Part shown: positions 26,181-38,500 of the stretch, in pieces | Position numbering within the stretch: the first letter of the stretch is position 1 | How the letters are laid out: every line of letters begins with the position of its first letter | Assembly (NCBI RefSeq): GCF_020707265.1 | Contig: NZ_JAJFEQ010000003.1 | Span: forward strand, 186,001-250,000 | Length of the DNA: 64,000 bases | Reading direction: 5' to 3' | Origin: Massilia sp. IC2-477 | Lineage (GTDB): Bacteria > Pseudomonadota > Gammaproteobacteria > Burkholderiales > Burkholderiaceae_D | Notes under the pieces: generated by a model | Told to the model about the DNA's origin: nothing | Seen by the model: the letters and a program-made list of their open reading frames with translations, nothing else | Database searches by the model: none | Made by a program: the position numbers and the translations under genes

Positions 26181-26956
26181 TGGAGCGAGAAGCGCTGGTC
26201 TGGCCCGCGTGGCCCGACCTGCCGGCCAATGTCGGCGCGCTGGCGACCAGCCGCGACGGCGGTGTGAGCCAGGGACCGTATGACGACGGCAAGGGCGGCG
26301 GGGGACTGAACCTCGGCCTGCACTGCGGCGACGAACCCGAGGCCGTGCGCAGTAACCGGGCACGCCTGCAGGAGTACCTGCCGGGACGTCCGGCCTGGAT
26401 CGCCCAGGTACACGGCGCCGACGTGGTCGACGCCTGCACCGTCGGGCCGGACCAGCCGGTACGCACCGGCGACGCCAGCATTGCCAGCACCCCAGGCCAG
26501 GTATGCGCGATCCTGACCGCCGACTGCCTGCCGGTGCTATTCTCCGACCTCGAGGGCAGGGTGGTGGGCGCGGCCCATGCCGGCTGGCGCGGGCTTGCGG
26601 GGGGAGTGCTGGGTGAGACCGTGCGCGCTATGCGGGCGGCCGGGGCCGGCGAGATCACGGCCTGGATGGGGCCTGCGATCGGGCCCGAGGCCTTCGAGGT
26701 GGGCGAAGACGTGCGCGACGCCTTCCTGGCCGCACTGCCGGGAGACGCGACGCTGGCGGCGTTCCGCCCAAAATCTGACCAACCGGTAAAATTTCTGGCC
26801 GACATGTTCACGCTGGCACGCCTGATGCTGGCGCGCGACGGCATCACGCGCGTGCACGGGGGCGGCGTGTGCACCTTCAGCGCGCCGGAGCGCTTCTATT
26901 CCTACCGGCGCGATCGTGTCACCGGCCGCCAGGCCAGTCTGATCTGGCTCAAATAG
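26180..26956 (+). CDS. pgeF: Peptidoglycan editing factor PgeF (YfiH/laccase-domain protein)
   Basis: A 258-residue DUF152 protein. The metal-binding His/Cys residues are visible in AQVHGADVV, LTADCLPVLF and AAHAGWRGLAGG. Family members remove misincorporated L-Ser from UDP-MurNAc-L-Ser and also show purine nucleoside phosphorylase or polyphenol oxidase activity. Two consecutive ATGs (26177, 26180) overlap the rluD stop; 26180 is better spaced from GAGGA. The rluD-pgeF pairing is common in proteobacteria. Confidence 0.92.
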   Translation: MEREALVWPAWPDLPANVGALATSRDGGVSQGPYDDGKGGGGLNLGLHCGDEPEAVRSNRARLQEYLPGRPAWIAQVHGADVVDACTVGPDQPVRTGDASIASTPGQVCAILTADCLPVLFSDLEGRVVGAAHAGWRGLAGGVLGETVRAMRAAGAGEITAWMGPAIGPEAFEVGEDVRDAFLAALPGDATLAAFRPKSDQPVKFLADMFTLARLMLARDGITRVHGGGVCTFSAPERFYSYRRDRVTGRQASLIWLK

Positions 26957-27148
26957 TTATTTGGGCGCGTTGTCGCGCGCCTGCGCTTCGCGCCGCGCAC
27001 GCCTGCGTTTTGACCCTGTGAGATAAAAAACAATGGATAATGGCAGGGCGCAATAGAAGACGAAGGTCATCACGCCGTCCACCACGGTCGGTTCGGTTGC
27101 CGCCATCAGGGCAACGACATAAATCCAGGCTACGGCGACGATCCACAT
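26957..27148 (-). CDS. Small two-helix membrane protein, unknown
   Basis: A predicted 63-residue protein. Two hydrophobic segments (MWIVAVAWIYVVALMAA and VMTFVFYCALPLSIVFYL) are followed by a strongly basic tail (SKRRRARREAQAR). GGGAG is seven bases before the ATG at 27148; upstream in-frame ATGs at 27154 and 27184 are less well placed. It is convergent with pgeF (stop codons adjacent) and divergent from phaC. No known family is recognised. Confidence 0.65.
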   Translation of the reverse strand: MWIVAVAWIYVVALMAATEPTVVDGVMTFVFYCALPLSIVFYLTGSKRRRARREAQARDNAPK

Positions 27149-27195
27149 GCGCATTCTCCCAAGCAGTAACCGGATTTTAAACATTGGACGCTGAC

Positions 27196-28938
27196 ATGAA
27201 CATGCCTGACCCCCAAGCTATTGCCGCCTCCTGGATGAGCCAGTTTGCCGACCCGAGCGTCTGGCAGGGCTGGATGACGATGCCGACCATGACGCCCCCA
27301 GGCGCCGGCGCCAATCCCCTGGCCGGTGTCCTGAAGGATTTCGGCGCCGGAATCGCCCCGGCCAAGTTGGAAAGCATCCGCGACGGCTACCTGAAGAAGG
27401 CTGGCCAGCTGTGGCAGGATTTTGTGAGCGGCAAGACACCCGAGATCCATGACAAGCGTTTTTCGTCCTCCGAATGGCGCGAGCATCCGCTGTCGGCCTT
27501 TTCGGCGGCCTCCTACTTGTTGAATTCCGAGTTCATGCTGGCCCTGGCCGACGCCGTCGAGGCCGGTCCGCGCGAGCGCCAGAAGATCCGCTTCGCGGTC
27601 CAGCAGATGGTCGACGCCATGTCACCGGCCAATTTCTTCGCCACCAATCCGGAAGCGCAGAAGAAGCTGATCGAGACCAAGGGCGAGAGCCTGACCAAGG
27701 GCTTGTCCAACATGCTGGCCGACCTGCAGAAGGGCCGCATCTCGCAGTCCGACGAATCGGCCTTCGAGGTCGGCCGCAACGTCGGCACCACGGCGGGCCA
27801 GGTGGTGTTCGAGAACGAACTGTTCCAGCTGATCCAGTACACGCCCACGACGCCGACCGTCAAGGCGGTGCCGCTCCTGATGATCCCGCCCTGCATCAAC
27901 AAATTCTATATCCTCGACCTGCAGCCGGAGAACTCGCTGGTGCGCTACGTGGTCGAACAGGGCAATACGGTGTTCATGGTGTCGTGGCGCAACCCGGACG
28001 GCAAGCTCAAGCACCTGCGCTGGGACGACTATGTCGAGACGGGTGCGATCAAGGCCATCGACGTGGTGCGCGAGATCACCGGGCAGGAGAAGACCCATGT
28101 GTTCGGCTTCTGCGTGGGCGGCACCATTGCCGCCACCGCGCTGGCGGTGCTCGCCGCGCGCGGCCAGCAGCCGGCCGCCAGCCTGTCGCTGCTGACCACG
28201 CTGCTCGACTTCCAGGACACCGGCGTGCTCGAAGTCTTCGTCGACGAGGCCCAGGTGGCGCTGCGCGAGCAGACCCTGGGCAGCGGTGGCCTGATGCCGG
28301 GCCGCGACCTGGCCACCACCTTCTCGGCCCTGCGCCCGAACGACCTGGTGTGGAACTATGTGCAGCAGAACTACCTCAAGGGCAAGGAGCCGCCGGCCTT
28401 CGACCTGCTGTACTGGAATGCCGACAGCACCAATTTGCCGGGTCCGATGTTCTGCTGGTACCTGCGCAACACCTACCTGGAAAACAAGCTGAAGGTGCCG
28501 GGCGCCCTGAACGTGTGCGGCGTGCCGGTCGACCTGGGCAAGATCGATTGCCCGGTGTTCGTGTACGGTTCGAAAGAAGACCACATCGTCCCCTGGGAAG
28601 CGGCTTTCGCCTCGATGGACTTGCTCAACCCGAAGAACCCGAAGGCCAATCGCTACGTGCTGGGCGCCTCGGGCCATATCGCGGGCGTGATCAATCCCGC
28701 TTCCAAGAACAAGCGCAGCTACTGGGTCAACGACAAGAACGGCAAGTCGCGCCCGAAGACGGCCGAGGCATGGTTTGCCGGCGCGACCGAGCAGAAGGGC
28801 AGCTGGTGGCCGGAATGGGCCGGCTTCCTGGCGCAGAACGGCGGGGCCGACGTGGCGGCGCCGGCCACGCCGGGCAACGCGCAATATCGCCCGCTTGAGG
28901 CGGCGCCGGGGCGTTACGTCAAGGCGCGCGCGGATTGA
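27196..28938 (+). CDS. phaC: Class I polyhydroxyalkanoate synthase PhaC
   Basis: A 580-residue PHA synthase polymerising (R)-3-hydroxyacyl-CoA into polyester granules. The N-terminal PhaC_N domain (about residues 80-250) precedes an alpha/beta-hydrolase core with the lipase-like box GFCVGGT. The catalytic triad is visible as C306, D462 in GSKEDHIVPW and H494 in ASGHIAGV. Length is typical of class I enzymes (R. eutropha PhaC1 is 589). phaA and phaB are not here; phaR follows 157 bases downstream, the common beta-proteobacterial order phaC-phaR. Confidence 0.95.
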   Translation: MNMPDPQAIAASWMSQFADPSVWQGWMTMPTMTPPGAGANPLAGVLKDFGAGIAPAKLESIRDGYLKKAGQLWQDFVSGKTPEIHDKRFSSSEWREHPLSAFSAASYLLNSEFMLALADAVEAGPRERQKIRFAVQQMVDAMSPANFFATNPEAQKKLIETKGESLTKGLSNMLADLQKGRISQSDESAFEVGRNVGTTAGQVVFENELFQLIQYTPTTPTVKAVPLLMIPPCINKFYILDLQPENSLVRYVVEQGNTVFMVSWRNPDGKLKHLRWDDYVETGAIKAIDVVREITGQEKTHVFGFCVGGTIAATALAVLAARGQQPAASLSLLTTLLDFQDTGVLEVFVDEAQVALREQTLGSGGLMPGRDLATTFSALRPNDLVWNYVQQNYLKGKEPPAFDLLYWNADSTNLPGPMFCWYLRNTYLENKLKVPGALNVCGVPVDLGKIDCPVFVYGSKEDHIVPWEAAFASMDLLNPKNPKANRYVLGASGHIAGVINPASKNKRSYWVNDKNGKSRPKTAEAWFAGATEQKGSWWPEWAGFLAQNGGADVAAPATPGNAQYRPLEAAPGRYVKARAD

Positions 28939-29095
28939 TCGCGTAATAACAAAAACACCACGGAAGTTTGTAGTCTAATAATTGCTGCACCTGCGCGCGG
29001 GTCGTGGTATGGTGTGGGCCTGTCCGTCCCGTCAGGCAATATTTTTGCAAGACGGAACGGCCCCGCAGCTGCAGCGCACAACGATGAGACAAGAG

Positions 29096-29659
29096 ATGAG
29101 TAGTGCAAAAAAGAGTGCTGAACGCCTGATCAAGAAGTACCCGAACCGCCGTCTGTACGATACCCAGACCAGTTCCTACATCACCCTGACCGACGTGAAG
29201 CAGCTGGTGCTCGACGCCGACGAGTTCACCGTGGTCGACGCCAAGACCAACGAAGACCTGACCCGCAGCATCCTGCTCCAGATTATTCTGGAAGAGGAAG
29301 CCAACGGCGTCCCCATGTTCTCGAGCTCGGTGCTGGCCCAGATCATCCGCTACTACGGCCATGCCATGCAGGGCATGATGGGCTCCTACCTCGAGAAGAA
29401 CGTGCAGGCCTTCACCGACATCCAGAACAAGTTCACCAGCAACGCCGCCGGCGCCCTGGAAGGCAAGCCCTTCAGCCCGGAAATGTGGACCCAGTTCATG
29501 AACGTCCAGGGCCCGATGATGCAGGGCATGATGAACAACTACATCGACCAGTCGAAGAACCTGTTCCTGCAGATGCAGGAACAGATGCAGAACCAGAGCA
29601 AGGCCATGTTCGGCGCCTTCCCGTTCCCGGGCATGACCCCGCCGACGGACAAGAAGTAA
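29096..29659 (+). CDS. phaR: PHA synthesis repressor PhaR
   Basis: A 187-residue regulator that represses phasin genes and binds PHA granules. The N-terminal DNA-binding domain has IKKYPNRRLYDTQTSSYITL, which is nearly invariant in the family, and a second conserved block (FTVVDAKTNEDLTRSILLQI). The C-terminal half is Met/Gln-rich and amphipathic, probably the granule-binding region. ATG 29096 gives the usual short N terminus; ATG 29084 is an alternative. It lies directly downstream of phaC. Confidence 0.93.
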   Translation: MSSAKKSAERLIKKYPNRRLYDTQTSSYITLTDVKQLVLDADEFTVVDAKTNEDLTRSILLQIILEEEANGVPMFSSSVLAQIIRYYGHAMQGMMGSYLEKNVQAFTDIQNKFTSNAAGALEGKPFSPEMWTQFMNVQGPMMQGMMNNYIDQSKNLFLQMQEQMQNQSKAMFGAFPFPGMTPPTDKK

Positions 29660-29791
29660 CAAGCGAGCAAGAAGTCGCTGTATAGCGACAGCCGCCGGCC
29701 CGTTCTGGGCCGGCAAACACCCCCGCCGGTTCCACCGGCACACCCGCTTCGGGTACAATCGTGGATTGCCCAGATTCTTTGTCGTCCACCC

Positions 29792-31240
29792 ATGACCGAA
29801 CTCCGTCGTATTCCCGCATCCGCATCCGCCGCTGCCGTCGCTGAAGCTCCTGCGCCATCGCTCGTCATTCCGAGCCCGGCCCCGGGCATCGCCGCACCCA
29901 AGGTTGGCTTCGTGTCGCTCGGCTGCCCGAAGGCGCTGGTCGACTCCGAGCAGATCCTGACCCAGCTGCGCGCCGAAGGCTACCAGACCGCCAAGTCCTA
30001 TGACGGCGCCGACCTGGTCATCGTGAACACCTGCGGCTTCATCGACGCCGCGGTGCAGGAGTCGCTCGACGCCATCGGCGAAGCGTTGGCCGAGAACGGC
30101 AAGGTGATCGTCACCGGCTGCCTGGGCGCGAAGAAGGACGCCGCCGGTGACGACATCATCACCAAGGTGCACCCGAAGGTGCTGGCTGTGACCGGCCCGC
30201 ATGCAGTGGCCGAGGTGATGGAGTCGGTGCACATCCACCTGCCGAAACCGCACGACCCCTTCGTCGACCTGGTGCCGGACCACGGCGTCAAGCTGACCCC
30301 GAAGCACTACGCCTACCTGAAGATCTCGGAAGGCTGCAACCACCGCTGCAGCTTCTGCATCATCCCGTCGATGCGCGGCGACCTGGTCTCGCGCCCGATC
30401 CACGAAGTGCTGCAGGAAGCGGACAACCTGTTCAAGGCCGGCGTCAAGGAACTGCTGGTGATCTCGCAGGACACCAGCGCCTACGGCGTGGACGTCAAGT
30501 TCCGCACCGGCTTCTGGAACGGCCGCCCGGTCAAGACCCATCTGACCCAGCTCACCGAAGAACTGGGCAAGCTCGCGCGCCAGTACGGCGCCTGGGTGCG
30601 CATGCACTACGTCTATCCCTACCCGCACGTCGACCAGGTCATTCCGCTGATGGGCGACGGCCACGTGCTGCCTTACCTCGACATCCCGATGCAGCACGCG
30701 CACCCTGACGTCCTGAAGCGCATGAAGCGCCCGGCCAGCGGCGAGAAGAACCTCGACCGCATCCTGGCATGGCGCAGGATGAACCCGGACCTGACCATCC
30801 GCTCCACCTTCATCGCCGGTTTCCCGGGCGAGACCGAAGCGGAATTCGAATACCTGCTGGACTTCCTGCGCGAAGCGCAGATCGACCGCCTGGGCTGCTT
30901 CGCCTATTCGCCGGTCGAGGGCGCGACCGCCAACCTGCTGGACAATCCGGTGCCGGAAGCGGTGCGCGAAGAACGCCGCGCGCGCGTCATGCTGCTGCAG
31001 GAAGAGATTTCCCTCAAGCGCATGCAGGCCAAGGTCGGCAAGACCATGCGCGTGCTGGTCGACGAAGTCGGCGCCCGCGAGGCGATCGGCCGGACCGCCG
31101 CCGACGCGCCGGAAATCGACGGCGTCGTGCACATCAAGCGCGCTCTCCAGCCGGGCAAGGCCAAGCCGGCCGTGGGCGAGTTCATCGACGTGGTAATCAC
31201 CAGGGCCGACGCGCACGACCTGTGGGCCACTGTGGCATGA
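29792..31240 (+). CDS. rimO: Ribosomal protein S12 methylthiotransferase RimO
   Basis: A 482-residue radical-SAM enzyme that adds a methylthio group to Asp89 of ribosomal protein S12. An N-terminal MTTase domain ([17 protein letters not shown], with further cysteines in NTCGF and TGCLG) binds one 4Fe-4S cluster. The radical-SAM CxxxCxxC (C182, C186, C189 in GCNHRCSFC) binds the second, and a C-terminal TRAM domain follows. About 40 extra N-terminal residues, rich in Ala/Pro, precede the conserved start. This makes it longer than E. coli RimO (441) and may mean the true start is internal. It overlaps metC by four bases. Confidence 0.94.
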   Translation: MTELRRIPASASAAAVAEAPAPSLVIPSPAPGIAAPKVGFVSLGCPKALVDSEQILTQLRAEGYQTAKSYDGADLVIVNTCGFIDAAVQESLDAIGEALAENGKVIVTGCLGAKKDAAGDDIITKVHPKVLAVTGPHAVAEVMESVHIHLPKPHDPFVDLVPDHGVKLTPKHYAYLKISEGCNHRCSFCIIPSMRGDLVSRPIHEVLQEADNLFKAGVKELLVISQDTSAYGVDVKFRTGFWNGRPVKTHLTQLTEELGKLARQYGAWVRMHYVYPYPHVDQVIPLMGDGHVLPYLDIPMQHAHPDVLKRMKRPASGEKNLDRILAWRRMNPDLTIRSTFIAGFPGETEAEFEYLLDFLREAQIDRLGCFAYSPVEGATANLLDNPVPEAVREERRARVMLLQEEISLKRMQAKVGKTMRVLVDEVGAREAIGRTAADAPEIDGVVHIKRALQPGKAKPAVGEFIDVVITRADAHDLWATVA

Positions 31241-32400
31241 GCGAGAAGTCGGTCCAGACTTCGCTGATCCATAGCGACTACCAGGCGCCCGGCGGCTTCG
31301 ACGCTTTTCCGCCGGGCGTGCACCGCGCCTCGACCGTCCTGTTCGAGAACGTGGCGGCCATGCGCTCGGGCCAGTGGAAGGACAAGACCTCGTACACCTA
31401 CGGCCTGCACGGCACGCCGACCACCTTCACGCTGGAAGCGCGCCTGGCCGCGATCGAAGGCGGCCAGCACTGCCTGCTGGCACCCTCGGGCCTGTCGGCG
31501 ATCGCGATGATCAACTTCGCGCTCCTCAAAAGCGGCGACGACGTGCTGCTGCCCGAGAACGTGTACAACCCGAACCGCGAACTGGGCCGCTGGCTGGCGC
31601 AGGACTTCGGCGTGAGCGCGCGCTTCTACGAACCGATGATCGGCAGCGGCATCGCCGGGCTGATCCAGCCGAACACGAAACTGGTCTGGACCGAAGCCCC
31701 AGGCTCGGTGTCGATGGAAGTGCCGGACTTGCCGGCTATCTGCCGCGCCGCGAAGGAGCAGGGCGTGCCGGTCGCGCTCGACAACACCTGGTCGGCTGGC
31801 CTGGCCTTGCGCGGCTTCGATGTCGGCGCCGACATCGTCATGCACGCGCTGACCAAGTACCAGTCGGGCGGCGCCGACCTTCTGATGGGCGCCGTCATCA
31901 CCCGCGATCGCGCGTTGAATGACCAGCTGGCGCAGGCCCACATGCGCCTCGGCCTGGGTGTGGGCGCGGACGACGCCTACCTGGTGATGCGCGGCCTGCC
32001 GAGCATGAAGCTGCGCTTCGAGGCCCACGATGCGGGCGCGCGCAAGGTGGCAAGCTGGCTCAAGGCGCGTCCTGAGATCGCCAGAGTGCTGCACCCGGCC
32101 TTCGCCGATTGCCCGGGCCACGCGAACTGGCAGCGTGATTTCAAGGGCGCCGGCGGCCTGTTCTCGGTGCTGTTCGATCCGCGCTATACGGAAGAACAGA
32201 CCGACCGCTTCGTCGATTCCCTCGAGTTGTTTGGCCTCGGCTACAGCTGGGGCGGCCCGAACAGCCTGGTCATGCCTTACCGGATCCGCGCCATTCGCAG
32301 CCAGTGGCAGGAACAGGGCGTGCTGGTGCGCTTCAATATTGGTCTGGAAGACACGGATGACCTGATCGCCGATCTCAATCAGGCAATGACAAAGTTGTAA
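31237..32400 (+). CDS. metC: Cystathionine beta-lyase
   Basis: A 387-residue PLP enzyme of the Cys/Met metabolism family, cleaving cystathionine to homocysteine, pyruvate and ammonia in methionine synthesis. The N-terminal [39 protein letters not shown] and the PLP lysine K207 in [16 protein letters not shown] are the family landmarks. The form YGLHGTPT is typical of the MetC branch over cystathionine gamma-synthase. Start overlaps the rimO stop (ATGA). A non-specific C-S lyase role is also possible. Confidence 0.92.
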   Translation: MSEKSVQTSLIHSDYQAPGGFDAFPPGVHRASTVLFENVAAMRSGQWKDKTSYTYGLHGTPTTFTLEARLAAIEGGQHCLLAPSGLSAIAMINFALLKSGDDVLLPENVYNPNRELGRWLAQDFGVSARFYEPMIGSGIAGLIQPNTKLVWTEAPGSVSMEVPDLPAICRAAKEQGVPVALDNTWSAGLALRGFDVGADIVMHALTKYQSGGADLLMGAVITRDRALNDQLAQAHMRLGLGVGADDAYLVMRGLPSMKLRFEAHDAGARKVASWLKARPEIARVLHPAFADCPGHANWQRDFKGAGGLFSVLFDPRYTEEQTDRFVDSLELFGLGYSWGGPNSLVMPYRIRAIRSQWQEQGVLVRFNIGLEDTDDLIADLNQAMTKL

Positions 32401-32520
32401 GGACGGGCCCTACCGTCGCTTTTGTGCGTCATCATTTCCACACGGCAACTTTCGTGATAGACTTTCTTTACAGTAAGTTTTATTGCGAATCGGAAAAACT
32501 TCCGGCCCCCACAAGGATAA

Positions 32521-35500
32521 ATGATGACCACGACCACTTCGTCCGTTAGCACCACGCTCGATTCGATCACCGATGACCTCACCCTGACCGGTACCGCCGA
32601 CATCAACGGCACCGGCAACTCCCGTAACAATGTCATCACCGGCAACGCCGGCGCGAACGTGCTGAATGGCATGGCGGGTGCGGATACCCTGATCGGCGGA
32701 GCAGGCAACGATACCTATGTGGTGGATAATGCCGGCGACGTCGTGGTCGAACGGGCAGGCGAGGGCGAGGACACCGTGCAGGCGAGCGCCGGCCATACGC
32801 TGTCCGAGAATGTCGAACACCTCACTCTCACGGGCGCCGGCAATATCGCGGGCACCGGTAACGCGCTCGACAATACCATCACCGGCAATGCCGGCAGCAA
32901 TACGCTCAGCGGCGCAGCAGGCAACGATCTGCTGATCGGCAATGCCGGCAATGACCTGCTCGACGGCGGCGTCGGCGCCGACACCATGGTGGGCGGCGTG
33001 GGCGACGACACCTATGTGGTCGATGACGCAGGCGACGTCGTCACCGAAGCGGCGGGCGGCGGCACGGATACGGTCAGGTCCAGCATCAGCTACACCCTCA
33101 AGGACGAGTCCGAGAACCTGACCCTGCTGGGCGACGCCGCCATCGATGGCACCGGCAACAGCGCCAACAACCTCCTCACCGGCAACAACGGCAGCAACAG
33201 CCTCAGCGGCGGCGCCGGCAACGACACCCTCAACGGCGGACTCGGTGCGGACCGGATGGCGGGCGGCACCGGCAACGATACCTATGTCGTCGACAATGCG
33301 GGCGACATGGTGGAAGAAGTGGCGGGCGAGGGCGTCGATGTGGTCCAGTCCGGCATCAGCTACACGCTGACGGACAATGTCGAGAACCTGGTGTTGACCG
33401 GCAGCGCCGCCGCCGGCACGGGTAACGAGCTCGACAACAACATCCTCGGCACCACGGCCGCCAACACCCTGTCCGGCCTGGCGGGCAACGACACCCTCGA
33501 CGGCGGCGCGGGCGCCGACCAGATGCTTGGCGGGACGGGCGACGACACCTATTACGTCGACAACGCCGGCGACCTCACCGTCGAGCTGGACGGCGAAGGC
33601 CGTGACAGGTTGTTCTCGAGCGTGAACCATGCGCTCGCCGCGGCGATCGAGGAACTTACCCTGACGGGCTCCGGCAACACCGTCGGCACCGGTAATGAGC
33701 TCGACAATACGATCACCGGCGGCGCCGGCAGCAATACGCTGAACGGCGGCGCAGGCAACGACACGCTGACCGACAACGTGGGCAATGACACCCTCGACGG
33801 CGGAAGCGGCGCCGACACCATGGCCGGCGGCGCCGGCAACGATCTCTACGTGGTCGACGATGCGGGCGACCTCGTCATCGAGGCCCTGGGTGCGGGCATC
33901 GACACGGTGCGCTCGAGCATCGACTACACCCTGACCGAGAACGCCGACAACCTGGAGCTCACCGGCGCCGATGACCTGAAGGGCACCGGCAACGCACTGA
34001 GCAACACGATCACCGGCAACGGCGCCAATAACACGCTCGACGGCGGCGCCGGCAACGACACCCTGAAAGCGGGCGCCGGCGACGACCTGGTCTACGGCGG
34101 CGACGGCAACGACCTGCTGCAGGGTGAAGCAGGCCGCGATACCCTCTACGGCGACGCCGGCGACGACCGTCTCGACGGCGGCCTCGGCGGCGACCGCATG
34201 CTGGGGGGCGCCGGCAAGGACGTGTATGTCGTCGAGGACGATGGCGACCTGGTGATCGAAGAAGCGGGCGCCGGCATCGACCTGGTCGAAGCCAGCATCA
34301 CCTACACCCTGACGGCGCAGGTCGAGAACCTGACCCAGACCGGCATTGCCGCCATCAACGGCAGCGGCAACGAACTCGACAACATCATCATCGGCAATGC
34401 GGGCGCCAACACGCTGCAGGGCCTGGCCGGCAACGACACCCTGTACGGCAACGCCGGCAGCGATACCCTGCAGGGCGGCGAAGGCAACGACTATCTCGAC
34501 GGCGGCCTGGACGGCGACAGCATGCAGGGCGGCACGGGCGACGACGTTTACATCGTCGACCAGGTCGGCGACCTGGTGGCGGAAAACGCCGGCGAAGGCC
34601 TGGACCATGTGCGCGCAAGCATCAACTACATCCTGACGGCCGACGTCGAGAACCTGACCCTGACCGGCAACGGCGCCATCAGCGGCACCGGTAACGAGCT
34701 CGACAACACGATCATCGGTAACGGCAGCAACAACACGCTGTCCGGCGGCGCCGGCAACGATACCCTGACCGATGGCAGCGGCGCCGACCGGCTCGACGGG
34801 GGCCTTGGGGCCGACACCATGGCCGGCGGCGTCCAGAACGACGTCTATGTGGTCGATAACGCGGGCGACGTCGTGATCGAGCTGGCCGGCTCCGGTGTCG
34901 ACACGGTCGAATCCAGCGTCGACTATACCCTGGGCGTGAATGTGGAAAACCTCACCCTCACCGGTTCGGAAGACCTGGTGGGCAATGGCAACGCGGTGCA
35001 GAACACGATCATTGGCAACGCAGGCAACAACAGCACCGATGCCGGCGCGGGCAACGACACCGTCCGCGCCGGCGACGGCAACGACATCGTGCGCGGTGGC
35101 GACGGCGACGACCTGCTCTACGGCGAAGGTGGCGACGACCAGCTGTCTGGCGACGCGGGCAACGACCTGATCGACGGTGGCCTGGGCGGCGACCGCATGG
35201 CCGGCGGCCTCGGTAACGAAACTTTCGTCGTCGACAATGACGGCGACATCGTCGTCGAAGATGCCGCAGCGGGCACCGACATCGTGCAATCGAGCATTAC
35301 CTACACCCTGACCGCGAACGTCGAGAACCTGACGCTGACCGGCTCGGCCAACATCAGCGGCGCGGGCAACGAGCTGAACAACATCATCATCGGCAACACC
35401 GGCAACAACGTACTGGATGGCCTGGCCGGCAACGACACCATCCACGCCGGCGCAGGCAACGACACCCTGGTCGGCGGCGAGGGCGACGACACGCTGAACG

Positions 35501-38500
35501 GCGACGCCGGCGACGACATCCTGCGCGGCGACGCCGGCAACGACATCCTGAACGGCGGCCTGGGCGCTGACAGCATGCGCGGCGGCAGCGGCAACGACAC
35601 CTATATCGTCGATAACGCGGCCGACCTCACCTTCGAGGAAGCTGGCGAAGGCACGGACGTCGTGCAGGCCAGCGTCACCTACGCGCTGGCGGCGAACGTG
35701 GAGAACCTGACGCTGACCGGGTCGGCCGGCATCAGCGGCACCGGCAACGAGCTGGACAACGTCCTCACCGGCAACGAGGGCGCCAACACCCTCAGCGGCG
35801 ACGCCGGCAACGACACCCTGATCGCGGGCGGCGGCAACGATATCCTGGACGGTGGCACGGGCGCCGACAGCATGCAGGGCGGTGCCGGCAACGACCGCTA
35901 CCTGGTCGACCAGCTTGGCGACGTCGTGGTCGAACTCGCCAACGCGGGTACCGACACCGTCGAGTCCAGCATCGACTACGTGCTGGGCGCCAATGTCGAG
36001 AACCTGGTCCTGGCCGGCGCAGCCCTGAACGGCACCGGCAACGCGCTCGCCAACGCCATCACCGGCAACGCCGGCAACAACCTGATCGACGGCGGCGCAG
36101 GCATCGACACGATGAGCGGCGGAGCCGGCGACGACACCTATATCGTCGACGTGACCGGCGACCTCATCAATGAGGCGGCAGGCGCCGGCATCGATACCGC
36201 ACGCGCCAGCGCCAGCTACACCCTGGCGGCCAACGTCGAGCACCTGGTGCTGACTGGCAGCGCGGCGATCAACGGCACCGGCAATGCGCTGGACAACGAG
36301 ATCACCGGCAACGATGCCGCCAACGTTCTGGCCGGCGGCGCCGGCAAGGACAGCATCGTCGCCGGCGGCGGCAACGACAGCATCGACGGCGGCCTCGGGG
36401 CCGACACGATGAGCGGCGGCAGCGGCAATGACAGCTACGTAGTGGACGACGCCGCCGACGCTGTGCTGGAAAACGCAGGCGAGGGCGTGGACACGGTGCA
36501 GGCCGGCGTCAGCCACCGCCTGGCCGCCAACGTCGAGAACCTGACGCTGACGGGCAGCGGGGCGATCTCCGGCAGCGGCAACGAACTGGACAACGTCATC
36601 ATCGGCAATGCGGGCAGCAATCAGCTCGACGGCGGGGCGGGCAACGATACGCTGCAAGGCGGCGCCGGCAGCGACCTGCTGCTGGGTGGCACGGGCGACG
36701 ACACCTACCGTTTCAGCCGCGGCGACGGCGCCGACCGCATCGAGGACACCCAGGGCAGCGACACCCTGCGCCTGACCGGCGGCCTGACCCAGGCCGACCT
36801 GACGGCCGGGCTGTCGGGTGACGACCTGGTGATCTCGATCAAGGGCAGCGCCGACAGCGTGGTGCTGGCCGGCTGGCTCAGCGGCGCGGCCGCGGGCGTG
36901 AACCGCGTGCTTTTCGATAATGGCAGCACGCTCGACCGTGCGGGCATGATCGGCCTGCTCGGCGACAACCCGATCGCCGCCGCCGACAAGCTGGCGGCGC
37001 GCGAGGATGGCGGCATGGTGCAGATCGCGACCAGCGAACTGCTGGCCAACGACGTCAACGGCGCCACGGTCGTGGTGGCGGTCGGCGCGTCCAGCCTCGG
37101 TGCGCAGGTCGACCTGGCCGGCGACACGGTCCACTACGACGTCGGCAGCCGCTTCCAGGAACTGGCGCAGGGCGAGGTGCTCAAGGACAGCTTCAGCTAC
37201 ACCGTCCAGGATGGCGTCGGCCGTAGCGCCAACGGCGTCGTCAATGTCGAGATCACGGGCGTCAACGACGGCCCGGTCGCAATGCAGGACAGCGCCGCCT
37301 TCAAGGAGGGCGACGCGGCCGCCATGACCGGCAACGTGCTCGCCAACGACAGCGACATCGACCGCGGCACCGTGCTGCAGGTGGCGGCTCCGGGTAGCAT
37401 CGCAGGCAGTTTCGGTACCCTCGACATCGACAAGGACGGCAACTACAGCTACGCCCTGAACGCCGCCGGCGCCTACGATGCCTCCAAGGCCGTGGACGGC
37501 GTGCTGACTGAGCGCTTCGACTACGCTGTCACCGACGGCATCGCCAGCGCCAGCTCGACCCTCGAGATCCGCGTGACCCTGTTGAACCAGGCGCCGCTGG
37601 CGTCCGACGACGTGGCGCAGCTGTCGGAAGACGGCGTGGCGGCCCTTGGCAACGTGCTGGCCAACGATCGTGCTCCGAACGCCGGCGCGGTCCTGAAGGT
37701 GACGGCGCCGGGCAGCTACACCGGTACTTACGGCAGCCTGGTGCTGGCGCAGGACGGCGGCTACACCTATACCCTGAACGAGGGCGATGCCCGCGTGCAG
37801 GCGCTTTCCCAGGGCCAGACCCTGCTCGAATCCTTCGCCTATGGCGTCACCGACGGCGTCGCCACGGCCGCATCGAAGCTGGCGATCACCATCACCGGCA
37901 GCAATGATGCCCCGGTAGTCAGCGCCGACGCAGGCGTGGCGGCCGAAGACGGCGCCGTGGAGGCCAGCGGCAACGTGCTGGCCAACGACCAGGACCTCGA
38001 CGCCGGCGCCAAGCTCGCGGTGGCTGCGCCCGGCACCTACGCCGGCGCCTACGGCACCCTGGTGCTGGCGGCCGACGGCAGCTATACCTACCGCCTGAAC
38101 AATGGCGACGCCAAGGTGCAGGCCCTGGCGGCAGGCCAGGCCGTGCTCGACAGCTTCGCCTACGACGCCACCGACGGTATTGCCGCTACCCGCAGCAGCC
38201 TGGTGTTCACGATCACCGGCGCCAACGACTCCCCGGTCGTCAGCGCCGACACGGCGGTCGCGCTTGAAGACAGCGCCGTGGCCGCAAGCGGCAACGTGCT
38301 GGCCAACGACCAGGACATCGATGCCGGCACCCTGCTGGCGGTGACCGCCCCCGGCACCTATGAAGGCGCCTACGGCACCCTGGTGCTGGCCGCCGACGGC
38401 AGCTACACCTACCGTCTCGACAACGACGCCAAGGCCGTGCAGTCGCTGGCGCAGGGCGCCACCGTGGTCGACAGCTTCAGCTACGCCGCGACCGACGGCA